Assembly (NCBI GenBank): GCA_027041035.1
Contig: JALULB010000375.1
Coordinates: forward strand, 314-6,535
DNA length: 6,222 nucleotides
Direction of reading: 5' to 3'
Origin: Sedimenticola sp.
Lineage (GTDB): Bacteria; Pseudomonadota; Gammaproteobacteria; Chromatiales; Chromatiaceae
Shown here: piece after piece, positions 1 to 5,923 of the stretch
How positions within the stretch are numbered: the stretch's first letter is position 1
Layout of the letters: the number at the start of each line of letters is the position of its first letter
Made by a program: the position numbers and the translations under genes
Notes under the pieces: model-generated
Told to the model about the DNA's origin: nothing
Databases searched by the model: none
Seen by the model: the letters and a program-made list of their open reading frames with translations, nothing else

Positions 1-679
1 GGCGGGTGAGTTGGACGCGCTGGGCAAGGCCTTGCACGAGCCGGCGCGCCCGATGGCCGCGATCGTCGGCGGCTCCAAGGTGTCCACCAAGCTGACCGTG
101 CTCGATGCGCTGTCCAAGGTCGTCGATCAGCTGATCCCCGGCGGCGGTATCGCGAACACCTTCATCGCCGCCGAGGGACACAATGTCGGCAAGTCCCTGT
201 ACGAAGCCGATTTGATCCCGGAAGCCAAGCGCCTGATGGAAGCCGCGAAGGCCAAGGGTGGCGAGATTCCGGTGCCGACGGATGTCGTGGTCGGCAAGGA
301 GTTCTCCGAAACCGCCGAAGCCACCGTGAAGAAGGTCAGCGAGGTCGCCGACGACGACATGATCTTCGATATCGGTCCGGAAACCGCCGCGCGCTTCGCC
401 GCGATGATGAAGACCGCCGGTACCATCGTGTGGAATGGTCCGGTCGGCGTATTCGAGTTCGATCAGTTCGGCGAGGGCACCAAGACACTCGGTCTGGCGA
501 TCGCGGAATCCAGCGCCTTCTCCATCGCCGGTGGTGGCGACACCCTGGCGGCGGTGGACAAGTACGGCATCGCCGACAAGGTTTCCTATATCTCCACCGG
601 TGGCGGGGCTTTCCTGGAATTTCTCGAAGGCAAGCAACTCCCGGCCGTGGCGATGCTGGAGAAGCGCGCCGCCGGCTGA
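1..679 (+). CDS. pgk: Phosphoglycerate kinase, C-terminal part (5' end outside the window)
   Basis: Cytosolic enzyme of glycolysis and the Calvin cycle that interconverts 3-phosphoglycerate + ATP and 1,3-bisphosphoglycerate + ADP. The reading frame is open from base 2 and runs to TGA at 677-679, giving 225 visible residues; the family is usually about 390 residues, so roughly the first 40% is missing. An in-frame TTG at 11 is just an internal Leu codon, since the PGK-like sequence ([11 protein letters not shown]) already runs through it from the window edge. Visible family motifs in order: [13 protein letters not shown], the GGGIANTF loop, FDIGPET, the nucleotide-site WNGPVGVFE, the glycine-rich GGGDTLAA, and the C-terminal [14 protein letters not shown]. 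It sits 56 bp upstream of pyk on the same strand and is probably cotranscribed with it. No frameshift or odd residue was noticed. Confidence 0.97.
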   Translation, partial: AGELDALGKALHEPARPMAAIVGGSKVSTKLTVLDALSKVVDQLIPGGGIANTFIAAEGHNVGKSLYEADLIPEAKRLMEAAKAKGGEIPVPTDVVVGKEFSETAEATVKKVSEVADDDMIFDIGPETAARFAAMMKTAGTIVWNGPVGVFEFDQFGEGTKTLGLAIAESSAFSIAGGGDTLAAVDKYGIADKVSYISTGGGAFLEFLEGKQLPAVAMLEKRAAG

Positions 680-681
680 TT

Positions 682-701
682 CCGTGACGAGGAAATCACG
701 G
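682..701 (+). other. Small hairpin between pgk and pyk
   Basis: CCGTGA (682-687) and TCACGG (696-701) form a perfect 6-bp stem around an 8-nt loop, directly after the pgk stop codon. No T-run follows, so it is not a convincing intrinsic terminator. It could be a processing or stability element in a pgk-pyk transcript, or chance. Confidence 0.25.
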
Positions 702-726
702 CCCGCACTTTCTTACAGTCTGCAAC

Positions 727-730
727 GGAG
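727..730 (+). promoter_or_regulatory. Ribosome binding site of pyk
   Basis: GGAG lies 5 nt upstream of the ATG at 736. It supports this start, which also puts the conserved KIVATLGPA motif at the expected N-terminus. Confidence 0.75.
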
Positions 731-735
731 ACCTT

Positions 736-2178
736 ATGTTCAGACGCACTAAAATCGTGGCGACCCTGGGTCCGGCGACGGATGACCCCAAGGTACTCGA
801 TGAAGTCATAGCCGCCGGCGTGGATGTCGTTCGCCTGAATCTTTCTCACGGCACGCACGAGGAGCAGGCCAAGCGCGCCGAGTTCGTGCGCAACCGGGCG
901 CGCGCCAGCGGCCGCCAGGTCGGCGTGTTGTGCGACCTGCAAGGACCGAAGATCCGTATCAGCCGGTTCGCCAAGGGCGCGGTCATGCTGCACGAGGGCG
1001 ATGCGTTCATCCTCGATCTCGACTGCCCGGTCGATGGCGGTGATCAGACACGCGTCGGCGTCACCTATCAATCGCTGGTCGACGACCTGTCGCGTGGCGA
1101 CACCCTGTTGCTCGATGACGGCGCGGTGGTACTGTGGGTCGAGGAGGTCACCGATCGTCAGGTGCATGCGCGCGTCACGGTGGGTGGCAAACTTTCCGAC
1201 AACAAAGGTATCAACAAGCTGGGTGGCGGCCTGTCCGCGCCGGCCCTGACGGACAAGGATCGCAAGGACATCGAGTTTGCCGCGTCCATCGAGGCGGACT
1301 ACGTGGCGGTCTCCTTCGTCCGCTCCGCGGAGGATGTCAACGAGGCGCGCGATCTGCTGCGCCAGCATGGCGGGCATGGTGGAATCGTATCCAAGATCGA
1401 GCGTGCCGAGGCACTGGGCGTCATCGACGAGATCGTCAAGGCATCCGATGTAATTATGGTCGCGCGAGGCGACCTCGGGGTCGAGGTCGGCGACGCTGAA
1501 TTGCCGGCGATCCAGAAGACGCTTATTCGGACCGCGCGCGAGCTGAACAAGGTGGTCATCACCGCGACGCAGATGATGCAATCGATGATCAGCAGCCCGA
1601 TTCCGACCCGCGCCGAGGTGTTCGACGTGGCGAATGCGGTGCTCGATGGCACCGACGCGGTGATGCTGTCGGCCGAAACCGCCGCCGGTCAGTACCCGGC
1701 GAAGGCCGTCGAGGCGATGAGCCGGGTGTGTCTCGAAGCCGAGAAGCAATCCGAGGCGCGTGTCTCGCACCATCGCCTGGACTCACAGTTCGACGAGGTC
1801 GACGAAGCCGTGGCGATGGCGGCCATGTACACCGCCAACCATCTGGCCATCGCGGCGATCGCCGCGTTGACCGAGTCCGGCAAGACCGCGCAATGGATGT
1901 CGCGCATCAGCTCCGGGATACCGATCTTCGCGCTGACGCGGCACGTGGCGACACGCCGCAAGGTGACTCTGTACCGCGGCGTCTGCCCGGTGAGCTTCGA
2001 TATCACCGATGTCGAAGCCATCTACGCGGTCGGCGAGGCCGTCGAGGAGCTGCTGCGGCGCGGCGCGGTGCGCAACGGCGACTTGGTGCTGGTCACCAAG
2101 GGCGATATCGACGGCGTGGCGGGCAGCACCAACGTGATGCGCATCGTGCGTGTCGGCGAGCATGTGCCCGCGCCCTGA
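736..2178 (+). CDS. pyk: Pyruvate kinase
   Basis: Cytosolic glycolytic enzyme converting phosphoenolpyruvate + ADP to pyruvate + ATP. It is 480 residues, the usual bacterial length, so it appears intact. Motifs: [10 protein letters not shown] at 6-15; the substrate-binding stretch RLNLSHG at 33-39; CDLQGPKIR at 66-74 leading into the B domain (about 71-170); the catalytic-Lys signature [13 protein letters not shown] at 218-230 with K220 and metal ligand E222; ARGDLGVE at 243-250 with D246; TATQMMQSM at 276-284; and [18 protein letters not shown] at 304-321. The C-terminal domain runs from about 350. By hand alignment the residue that is Glu in K+-dependent enzymes (rabbit position 117) is Ser119 here. 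Together with pgk and fba it forms a carbon-metabolism cluster of the kind seen next to cbb genes in autotrophic gammaproteobacteria. The 3' gap to fba is enlarged by an inserted element. Confidence 0.97.
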   Translation: MFRRTKIVATLGPATDDPKVLDEVIAAGVDVVRLNLSHGTHEEQAKRAEFVRNRARASGRQVGVLCDLQGPKIRISRFAKGAVMLHEGDAFILDLDCPVDGGDQTRVGVTYQSLVDDLSRGDTLLLDDGAVVLWVEEVTDRQVHARVTVGGKLSDNKGINKLGGGLSAPALTDKDRKDIEFAASIEADYVAVSFVRSAEDVNEARDLLRQHGGHGGIVSKIERAEALGVIDEIVKASDVIMVARGDLGVEVGDAELPAIQKTLIRTARELNKVVITATQMMQSMISSPIPTRAEVFDVANAVLDGTDAVMLSAETAAGQYPAKAVEAMSRVCLEAEKQSEARVSHHRLDSQFDEVDEAVAMAAMYTANHLAIAAIAALTESGKTAQWMSRISSGIPIFALTRHVATRRKVTLYRGVCPVSFDITDVEAIYAVGEAVEELLRRGAVRNGDLVLVTKGDIDGVAGSTNVMRIVRVGEHVPAP

Positions 2179-2193
2179 GCGGCGACTATTGAG

Positions 2194-2201
2194 GTTGATT
2201 T
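2194..2201. repeat. Left copy of an 8-bp direct repeat (putative target-site duplication)
   Basis: GTTGATTT directly abuts the left terminal inverted repeat of the 2202-2402 element. An identical copy abuts its right end at 2403-2410. An 8-bp duplication is what IS66-family transposition is known to leave, though other families can also make 8 bp. Confidence 0.75.
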
Positions 2202-2233
2202 GTAGCTATTCAGCATGGTCGTCTAAAACATGG

Positions 2234-2262
2234 GTAATTGCTCAGATCACCGCTGAAATGCG
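2234..2262 (+). repeat. Subterminal repeat, left arm of the long inverted repeat
   Basis: It begins GTAATTGCTCAG and ends ACCGCTGAAATGCG (2249-2262). It matches the reverse complement of 2374-2402 at 25 of 29 positions. It also resembles the outer end at 2202 (GTA..T..TCAG), so the left side carries two tandem copies of the terminal motif and the right side one. Confidence 0.75.
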
Positions 2263-2287
2263 TCAGATCAAGGCAAAAAATGTGATC

Positions 2288-2303
2288 GTTACAGGGATGT
2301 AAC
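2288..2303. repeat. Hairpin inside the element
   Basis: GTTACA (2288-2293) and TGTAAC (2298-2303) form a perfect 6-bp stem with a 4-nt loop (GGGA). A mirror-like hairpin, TTTACA-AG-TGTAAA, lies at 2335-2348 in the other half, as expected for a decayed large palindrome. Confidence 0.55.
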
Positions 2304-2310
2304 TTATTAG

Positions 2311-2331
2311 GGCAATGCAGGAGCAATTGCC
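2311..2331. repeat. Central hairpin of the element
   Basis: GGCAAT (2311-2316) and ATTGCC (2326-2331) pair around a 9-nt loop. Its centre (about 2321) nearly coincides with the symmetry axis of the long inverted repeat (about 2318), so it is the apex of the palindrome. Confidence 0.5.
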
Positions 2332-2373
2332 GGGTTTACAAGTGTAAATGACCATTTTTGAACGCAGAGATGG

Positions 2374-2402
2374 CGCATTTCAGCGGTTAGCTGAGTAGTT
2401 AC
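2374..2402 (-). repeat. Right terminal inverted repeat of the element
   Basis: Read on the - strand it starts GTAACTACTCAGC and continues to ACCGCTGAAATGCG. It pairs both with the outer left end (2202-2214) and with the subterminal copy (2234-2262). Confidence 0.75.
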
Positions 2403-2410
2403 GTTGATTT
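2403..2410. repeat. Right copy of the 8-bp direct repeat
   Basis: GTTGATTT immediately follows the right terminal inverted repeat and is identical to 2194-2201. Confidence 0.75.
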
Positions 2411-2474
2411 TAATGCAATCCTCCACGCCTTTGTTGGCTGGAATGATTGTACTTTTCTATTGAGCGATGATTCG

Positions 2475-2479
2475 AGGAG
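2475..2479 (+). promoter_or_regulatory. Ribosome binding site of fba
   Basis: AGGAG lies 6 nt upstream of the ATG at 2486, a near-ideal Shine-Dalgarno that fixes the start. Confidence 0.85.
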
Positions 2480-2485
2480 AGACCA

Positions 2486-3550
2486 ATGGCTCTTATTTCC
2501 ATGCGTCAACTGCTGGACTATGCGGCAGAACACGGCTTTGGCATGCCGGCATTCAATGTCAACAATATGGAGCAGGTGCATGCCATCATGCAGGCTGCCG
2601 ATGAAACCAACAGCCCGGTTATCATGCAGGGTTCCGCCGGCGCGCGTTCCTATGCCGGCGAGCCGTTCCTGCGTCACCTGATTACCGCGGCCACCGAGAT
2701 GTACCCGCATATTCCTGTCGTTATGCATCAGGATCATGGCTCCGAGCCGGCGGTATGCCTGCGCTCCATCCAGTCCGGCTTCACCTCGGTGATGATGGAC
2801 GGCTCGTTGATGGCGGACATGAAAACACCAGCCTCTTTTGAGTATAACGTCGACACCACCCGCGAAGTGGTCAAGATGGCGCATGCCGGCGGTGTTTCCG
2901 TCGAGGGTGAACTGGGCTGCCTGGGGTCGCTGGAGACCGGCGAGATGGGTGAGGAAGACGGTCACGGCGCGGAAGGTAAACTGGACATGGATCAGTTGCT
3001 GACCGATCCGGAAGAAGCCGCGACCTTCGTCAAGCAGACCGGCGTGGACGCGCTGGCGATCGCGATCGGCACCTCGCACGGCGCCTACAAGTTCACCAAG
3101 GAACCGACCGGCGACATCCTGCGCATCGACCGCATCAAGGAGATCCACGCGCGTATTCCGGATACTCACCTGGTGATGCACGGTTCCTCTTCCGTTCCGC
3201 AAGAATGGCTGGAGATCATCAACAACTACGGTGGCGACATGGGGCAGACCTATGGCGTGCCGGTCGAAGAGATCCAGGAAGGCATCAAGCACGGTGTGCG
3301 CAAGGTCAATATCGACACCGACCTGCGCATGGCCTCCACCGGCGCGATCCGCAAGCACCTTCAGGAGAACCCGTCGAACTTCGATCCGCGCAAGTTTCTA
3401 AAGGCTTCCACTGAAGCGATGAAGGCGATCTGCAAGGCACGTTACGAAGCGTTTGGTTGCGCGGGTCATGCCTCCAAGATCACGCCGGAGTCACTGGAAG
3501 TGATGTACAAGCGCTATGAGTCTGGCGCGCTGGACCCGAAGGTCAACTGA
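2486..3550 (+). CDS. fba: Class II fructose-1,6-bisphosphate aldolase, Calvin cycle subtype
   Basis: Zn-dependent cytosolic aldolase joining dihydroxyacetone phosphate with glyceraldehyde 3-phosphate (or erythrose 4-phosphate in the Calvin cycle), and the reverse. The protein has 354 residues, typical of the Calvin-cycle class II subtype (also called cbbA). Visible landmarks: N-terminal [11 protein letters not shown] (17-27); VVMHQDHG (78-85), with D83 as the expected catalytic acid and H84 as a Zn ligand; VEGELGCLG (139-147); [10 protein letters not shown] (194-203) with ligand H198; MHGSSSVP (231-238) with ligand H232; and KVNIDTDLR (273-281) in the phosphate-binding loop. The start is fixed by a good AGGAG. 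It follows pyk across a 307-bp gap carrying a MITE-like insertion, so it may have its own promoter or one contributed by the element. A hairpin terminator follows 23 bp after the stop codon. Confidence 0.96.
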   Translation: MALISMRQLLDYAAEHGFGMPAFNVNNMEQVHAIMQAADETNSPVIMQGSAGARSYAGEPFLRHLITAATEMYPHIPVVMHQDHGSEPAVCLRSIQSGFTSVMMDGSLMADMKTPASFEYNVDTTREVVKMAHAGGVSVEGELGCLGSLETGEMGEEDGHGAEGKLDMDQLLTDPEEAATFVKQTGVDALAIAIGTSHGAYKFTKEPTGDILRIDRIKEIHARIPDTHLVMHGSSSVPQEWLEIINNYGGDMGQTYGVPVEEIQEGIKHGVRKVNIDTDLRMASTGAIRKHLQENPSNFDPRKFLKASTEAMKAICKARYEAFGCAGHASKITPESLEVMYKRYESGALDPKVN

Positions 3551-3573
3551 TCCCGCCACGGGACTCCACGTCA

Positions 3574-3602
3574 AAAAAAGCCCGCGTGATGCGGGCTTTT
3601 TT
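3574..3602. terminator. Bidirectional intrinsic terminator between convergent fba and hvfX
   Basis: A GC-rich stem, GCCCGC (3580-3585) with GCGGGC (3591-3596), encloses the 5-nt loop GTGAT. It is flanked by an A-run on the left and a T-run on the right, which extend the pairing and give a U-tail to transcripts from either side. It can therefore end both the + strand fba message and the - strand hvf operon, whose last stop codon is at 3627-3629. Confidence 0.93.
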
Positions 3603-3626
3603 ATGTCTGCCAGCTCGGCCGCCGGG

Positions 3627-4223
3627 CTATCTTTCACGGTATTTCTTCGCGATCCAGTAGTCCAGGCTGACATAACGACCAGCGCCGATAAAGAACAGCG
3701 TCAACAGCATGATGAAATAGGTGGCGGCGAACTCGATACCGTTGTTCAACACGACGAACTCGCCATTCTGGGTCAACCAATCGTAGTTACCGTACTGTTG
3801 CAGGATCTCCTTGGCCTTGTCCAGTCTTTCCATCGCGCCAGCCGTGCGTTCGGTGACAAACGGGCCGCTGGGTTCCGCGACGGCAAGCCAGCCGTTCGGC
3901 CAATGCACCGTGACGATGGCGACGATCATCGTAACCATCAGCGGTATGGATATCCAGCGTACCGCCAGTCCGATCACCAGCAGGATGGCGCCGCCGGTCT
4001 CGGTCAATGCGGCGGCCCAGGCGAGCACCTCGGGATAGGGCAGGCCGAGACCCCAGTCCGGGTTGCCGAACCAGTCGATTATGCTGTCCATGTCGCTGAG
4101 TTTCTTTGTTCCGGCCATCCAGAAGACCGGCGCCAGATACAGGCGCAAGGCCAGCGGCGCAAGGAAATCGAATGCGCGAAAGCTATCGAGAATGTTCTGG
4201 AGTTTGTTGAGTAATCTGATCAT
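3627..4223 (-). CDS. hvfX: DoxX-family integral membrane protein, HvfX-like
   Basis: 198-residue inner-membrane protein and last gene of the operon. Four hydrophobic helices are visible at about 20-38 (LAPLALRLYLAPVFWMAG), 64-86, 88-108 and 163-181, the DoxX four-helix layout. The N-terminal RLYLAPVFWMAGTKKL and the TETGGAILLVIGLAVRW stretch are typical of the family. A long polar segment (about 109-162) between helices 3 and 4 is larger than in minimal DoxX proteins. DoxX-like genes regularly accompany DUF692/DUF2063 pairs, where this type has been called HvfX; its biochemical role is not settled, and a redox or metal-related membrane role is inference. The ATG at 4221-4223 is preceded by AAGGGG about 11 nt upstream, a mediocre ribosome site. 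It lies 66 bp downstream of hvfC and ends just before the shared terminator. Confidence 0.85.
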   Translation of the reverse strand: MIRLLNKLQNILDSFRAFDFLAPLALRLYLAPVFWMAGTKKLSDMDSIIDWFGNPDWGLGLPYPEVLAWAAALTETGGAILLVIGLAVRWISIPLMVTMIVAIVTVHWPNGWLAVAEPSGPFVTERTAGAMERLDKAKEILQQYGNYDWLTQNGEFVVLNNGIEFAATYFIMLLTLFFIGAGRYVSLDYWIAKKYRER

Positions 4224-4289
4224 GCTGGCTGCTGCCCCTTATTGCTGTTGAGACTCCCGTCGGCAACGACAGACCGCTGTGCTCTGGCG

Positions 4290-5075
4290 TCAGGGCGGGA
4301 GTGTTCCGCTGATGATATGTCGTTGACGTAGATCGGTGAGAATCCCCAAACCGAAGGTTACGATCTGCTCCGGCTCGGGATGCCGCAAGGCTTCGGCCAG
4401 ACGCTTCAGCACAGAAAGACCAGACAATCCGGGGTTTTCTTGCAGCAGTTCGACAAGTTGCGCCGTGGCGGCGTTGATTTCGAGAAAATGTACCGCTTCG
4501 TCGCGGCCGCGATAGACCAGCAGGAAGCTGGGCTGGGCCGGCGTCTCGCGGGGTTGATGGTCCGGGCCGATGCGGTGAACGGGAAAGCGGTAGCTCAGGT
4601 TGCGCGCCAACGGCGAAACGATGGGGTGTTCCGACAGCAGGTCGCCGTTTGGGTCGAGTCCTTCGGGTGGCTCCGGTTCAGAGGCGATGGACAGGTCGAG
4701 CTCTACCCTTTCGTAATGCGCCAACTCGTACAGAAACGCCGGATCGGGTGTCTCCGGAATACGTTCGTGTTTCAGGTAGTCGAGAAACTCCACGCCGATC
4801 TCGGTGAAATACGGTGACTGGCAACGGTGCTTGATCAGAAAGTCCCTGATCATCGACTCCCAGGGTTCATCCGCGACGATGCTACGCAGCACGGGGAAGT
4901 TGCCACTCAGAAAGTTTTCGATGTTGTTGAAGAACAACTCGCGGTAGACGGCCATGCGCCGGTCTTCGAGGCCCGGTGGTGGCGCCTGTCGCTCGGGATC
5001 ACGGATATGCCCGGCGAAGGCATACTGGGCCTGGATGAACTCAGGCCGGGATGCGCTGTTTTCCGGCGTGCTCAT
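4290..5075 (-). CDS. hvfC: DUF2063-family RiPP maturation partner, HvfC/BufC-like
   Basis: 261-residue cytosolic protein, the usual partner of DUF692 (MNIO) enzymes. In characterised systems it helps present the precursor peptide to the enzyme. The DUF2063 N-terminal domain is clear: RRMAVYRELFFNNIENFLSG (39-58), FPVLRSIVADEPWESMIRDF (60-79), SPYFTEIGVEFLDYL (87-101) and LYELAHYERVELDL (115-128). A separate C-terminal part (about 160-255) contains RFPVHRI, SFLLVYRGRDEAVHFLEIN and a helical end. The ATG at 5073-5075 is chosen because a GGAG lies 5 nt upstream and because the longer in-frame extension to 5273 adds 66 Ser/Arg/Pro-rich residues that look like an out-of-frame reading of hvfB. The gene overlaps the 3' end of hvfB by 35 bp, implying translational coupling. 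Confidence 0.9.
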   Translation of the reverse strand: MSTPENSASRPEFIQAQYAFAGHIRDPERQAPPPGLEDRRMAVYRELFFNNIENFLSGNFPVLRSIVADEPWESMIRDFLIKHRCQSPYFTEIGVEFLDYLKHERIPETPDPAFLYELAHYERVELDLSIASEPEPPEGLDPNGDLLSEHPIVSPLARNLSYRFPVHRIGPDHQPRETPAQPSFLLVYRGRDEAVHFLEINAATAQLVELLQENPGLSGLSVLKRLAEALRHPEPEQIVTFGLGILTDLRQRHIISGTLPP

Positions 5076-5907
5076 GCGGACTCCATTTGGTTTGCAGGGT
5101 GACGATGGTGTCCACCTCGCCGAGCAGTGTTGCCAGCGGCGGGATATTGAAGTCGCGTTCCAACAGGGTGGGGAAGACGCCGAAGGCCTCGTAGGCGGTT
5201 TCCAGCAACCGCCAGACCGGGCCGATGACATCCGCGCCATGCGTGTCGATGCACAGATCCTCGGCCTCGACATGATGGCCGGCGATATGCGCGTACAGGA
5301 TGCGTTCGGCCGGTAGCGCTTTCAGAAATGTCTCGGCGTCATAGCCGTGGTTGATGCTGTTGACGTGAATGTTGTTGATATCCAGATGCAGATCGCAATC
5401 GGCCTCGCGGATGACCGCGTTGATGAAGTCGATCTCGCGCATCTGTTGCAGTGGCGCGGCATAGTACGAGACGTTTTCCATCGCGATGCGCTGTTCGAGA
5501 ATATCCTGGACCCGGCGAATACGCGCGGCGACATAGTGCACGGCTTCCTCGGTGAACGGGATGGGCATCAGGTCGTAGAGGTGGCCGTCGTCGGAGCAAT
5601 AGCTGAGATGCTCGGTATAGCAGCGGATATCGTGCTCCTTCAGGAACACCTTCAATCGCTTGAGAAAGTCGGTATCCAGCGGGGCGGGGCTGCCGATCGA
5701 CAACGACAGGCCGTGGGCGACGAACGGGAATTGTTCGGTCAGGCGTCGAAAGCGTCGCCCCATCCGGCCATCGACGGGTAGCCAGTTCTCTGGCGCAATC
5801 TCGTAGAAATCGACTTGCGCGGGCGGCTCCTCGGCAAGCGAGTCGAGAAACTCGCGTCGCAAGCCGAGTCCGGCGCCATGAACAGGATAATGGGCGTGGT
5901 TGTTCAT
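5041..5907 (-). CDS. hvfB: DUF692 / MNIO-type RiPP-modifying enzyme, HvfB/BufB-like
   Basis: 288-residue TIM-barrel, multinuclear non-haem iron-dependent oxidative enzyme (MNIO; formerly DUF692, related to MbnB of methanobactin synthesis). Relatives convert Cys residues of a precursor peptide into oxazolone/thioamide or thiooxazole groups. Family motifs: PVHGAGLGLRREFL (8-21), YEIAPENWL (35-43), HGLSLSIGS (65-73), YTEHLSYCSDDGHLYDLMPIPFTEEA (begins 97), ENVSYY (144-149), LDINNIHVNSINHG (175-188), HIAGHH (207-212), DTHG (221-224) and LLERDFNIPP (248-257). The likely metal ligands lie among H65, H100, E144, D176, H181, H207, H212, D221, H223 and E250; all the expected His and acidic positions appear present. 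It starts 16 nt after the hvfA stop codon with no obvious Shine-Dalgarno, suggesting coupling to hvfA translation. The TGA at 5041-5043 lies inside hvfC. Confidence 0.93.
   Translation of the reverse strand: MNNHAHYPVHGAGLGLRREFLDSLAEEPPAQVDFYEIAPENWLPVDGRMGRRFRRLTEQFPFVAHGLSLSIGSPAPLDTDFLKRLKVFLKEHDIRCYTEHLSYCSDDGHLYDLMPIPFTEEAVHYVAARIRRVQDILEQRIAMENVSYYAAPLQQMREIDFINAVIREADCDLHLDINNIHVNSINHGYDAETFLKALPAERILYAHIAGHHVEAEDLCIDTHGADVIGPVWRLLETAYEAFGVFPTLLERDFNIPPLATLLGEVDTIVTLQTKWSPHEHAGKQRIPA
5081..5084 (-). promoter_or_regulatory. Ribosome binding site of hvfC inside hvfB
   Basis: The - strand reads GGAG 5 nt before the ATG at 5075, within the hvfB coding region. It decides the hvfC start in favour of the 261-residue protein. 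Confidence 0.7.
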
Positions 5908-5923
5908 GGTGACGATAGCCGGT

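Larger units (their letters stand above)
2202..2402. mobile_element. MITE-like non-autonomous insertion element, 201 bp
   Basis: This non-coding, AT-rich stretch between pyk and fba starts GTAGCTATTCAGC (2202-2214) and ends GCTGAGTAGTTAC (2390-2402). The ends are inverted copies matching at 11 of 13 positions. A longer inverted repeat links 2234-2262 to 2374-2402 (25 of 29 by hand count, including a perfect 14-bp block ACCGCTGAAATGCG). Exact 8-bp direct repeats flank both ends. The interior is an imperfect palindrome with small hairpins at 2288-2303, 2311-2331 and 2335-2348. It has no convincing ORF, so mobility would need a transposase acting in trans. Ends beginning GTA plus an 8-bp duplication suggest an IS66-type relative, but this family assignment is inference. 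Removing the element and one direct repeat would leave an ordinary pyk-fba gap of about 98 bp. Confidence 0.75.

Noticed and set aside
586..1773. 395-residue - strand open frame across pyk
   Set aside because: It is antisense to intact, motif-complete pyruvate kinase, and its His/Arg/Asp-rich composition is typical of reverse-frame shadows.
2431..2460. Possible sigma70 promoter before fba (TTGTTG, 18 nt, TTCTAT)
   Set aside because: Only the -35 half is reasonable; the -10 matches the consensus at about three of six positions, so it is not strong enough to annotate.
2399..3358. 319-residue - strand open frame opposite fba
   Set aside because: It is antisense to an intact aldolase with all catalytic motifs; no family is recognisable and it has no ribosome site.
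3516..4214. Long + strand open frame opposite the DoxX gene
   Set aside because: It is antisense to a clear membrane protein, begins inside the fba end and terminator, has no recognisable domain and an implausible composition; it is a shadow of the GC-rich coding strand.
4253..4302. 7-bp inverted repeat ACTCCCG / CGGGAGT spanning the hvfC end and the hvfC-hvfX gap
   Set aside because: The arms are short, the loop is 36 nt and there is no T-run on either strand; likely chance in GC-rich DNA.
5076..5273. 66-residue N-terminal extension of the hvfC reading frame
   Set aside because: It lies wholly inside hvfB in another frame, has a biased Ser/Arg/Pro composition and no family similarity. A GGAG correctly spaced before the ATG at 5075 marks the real start.
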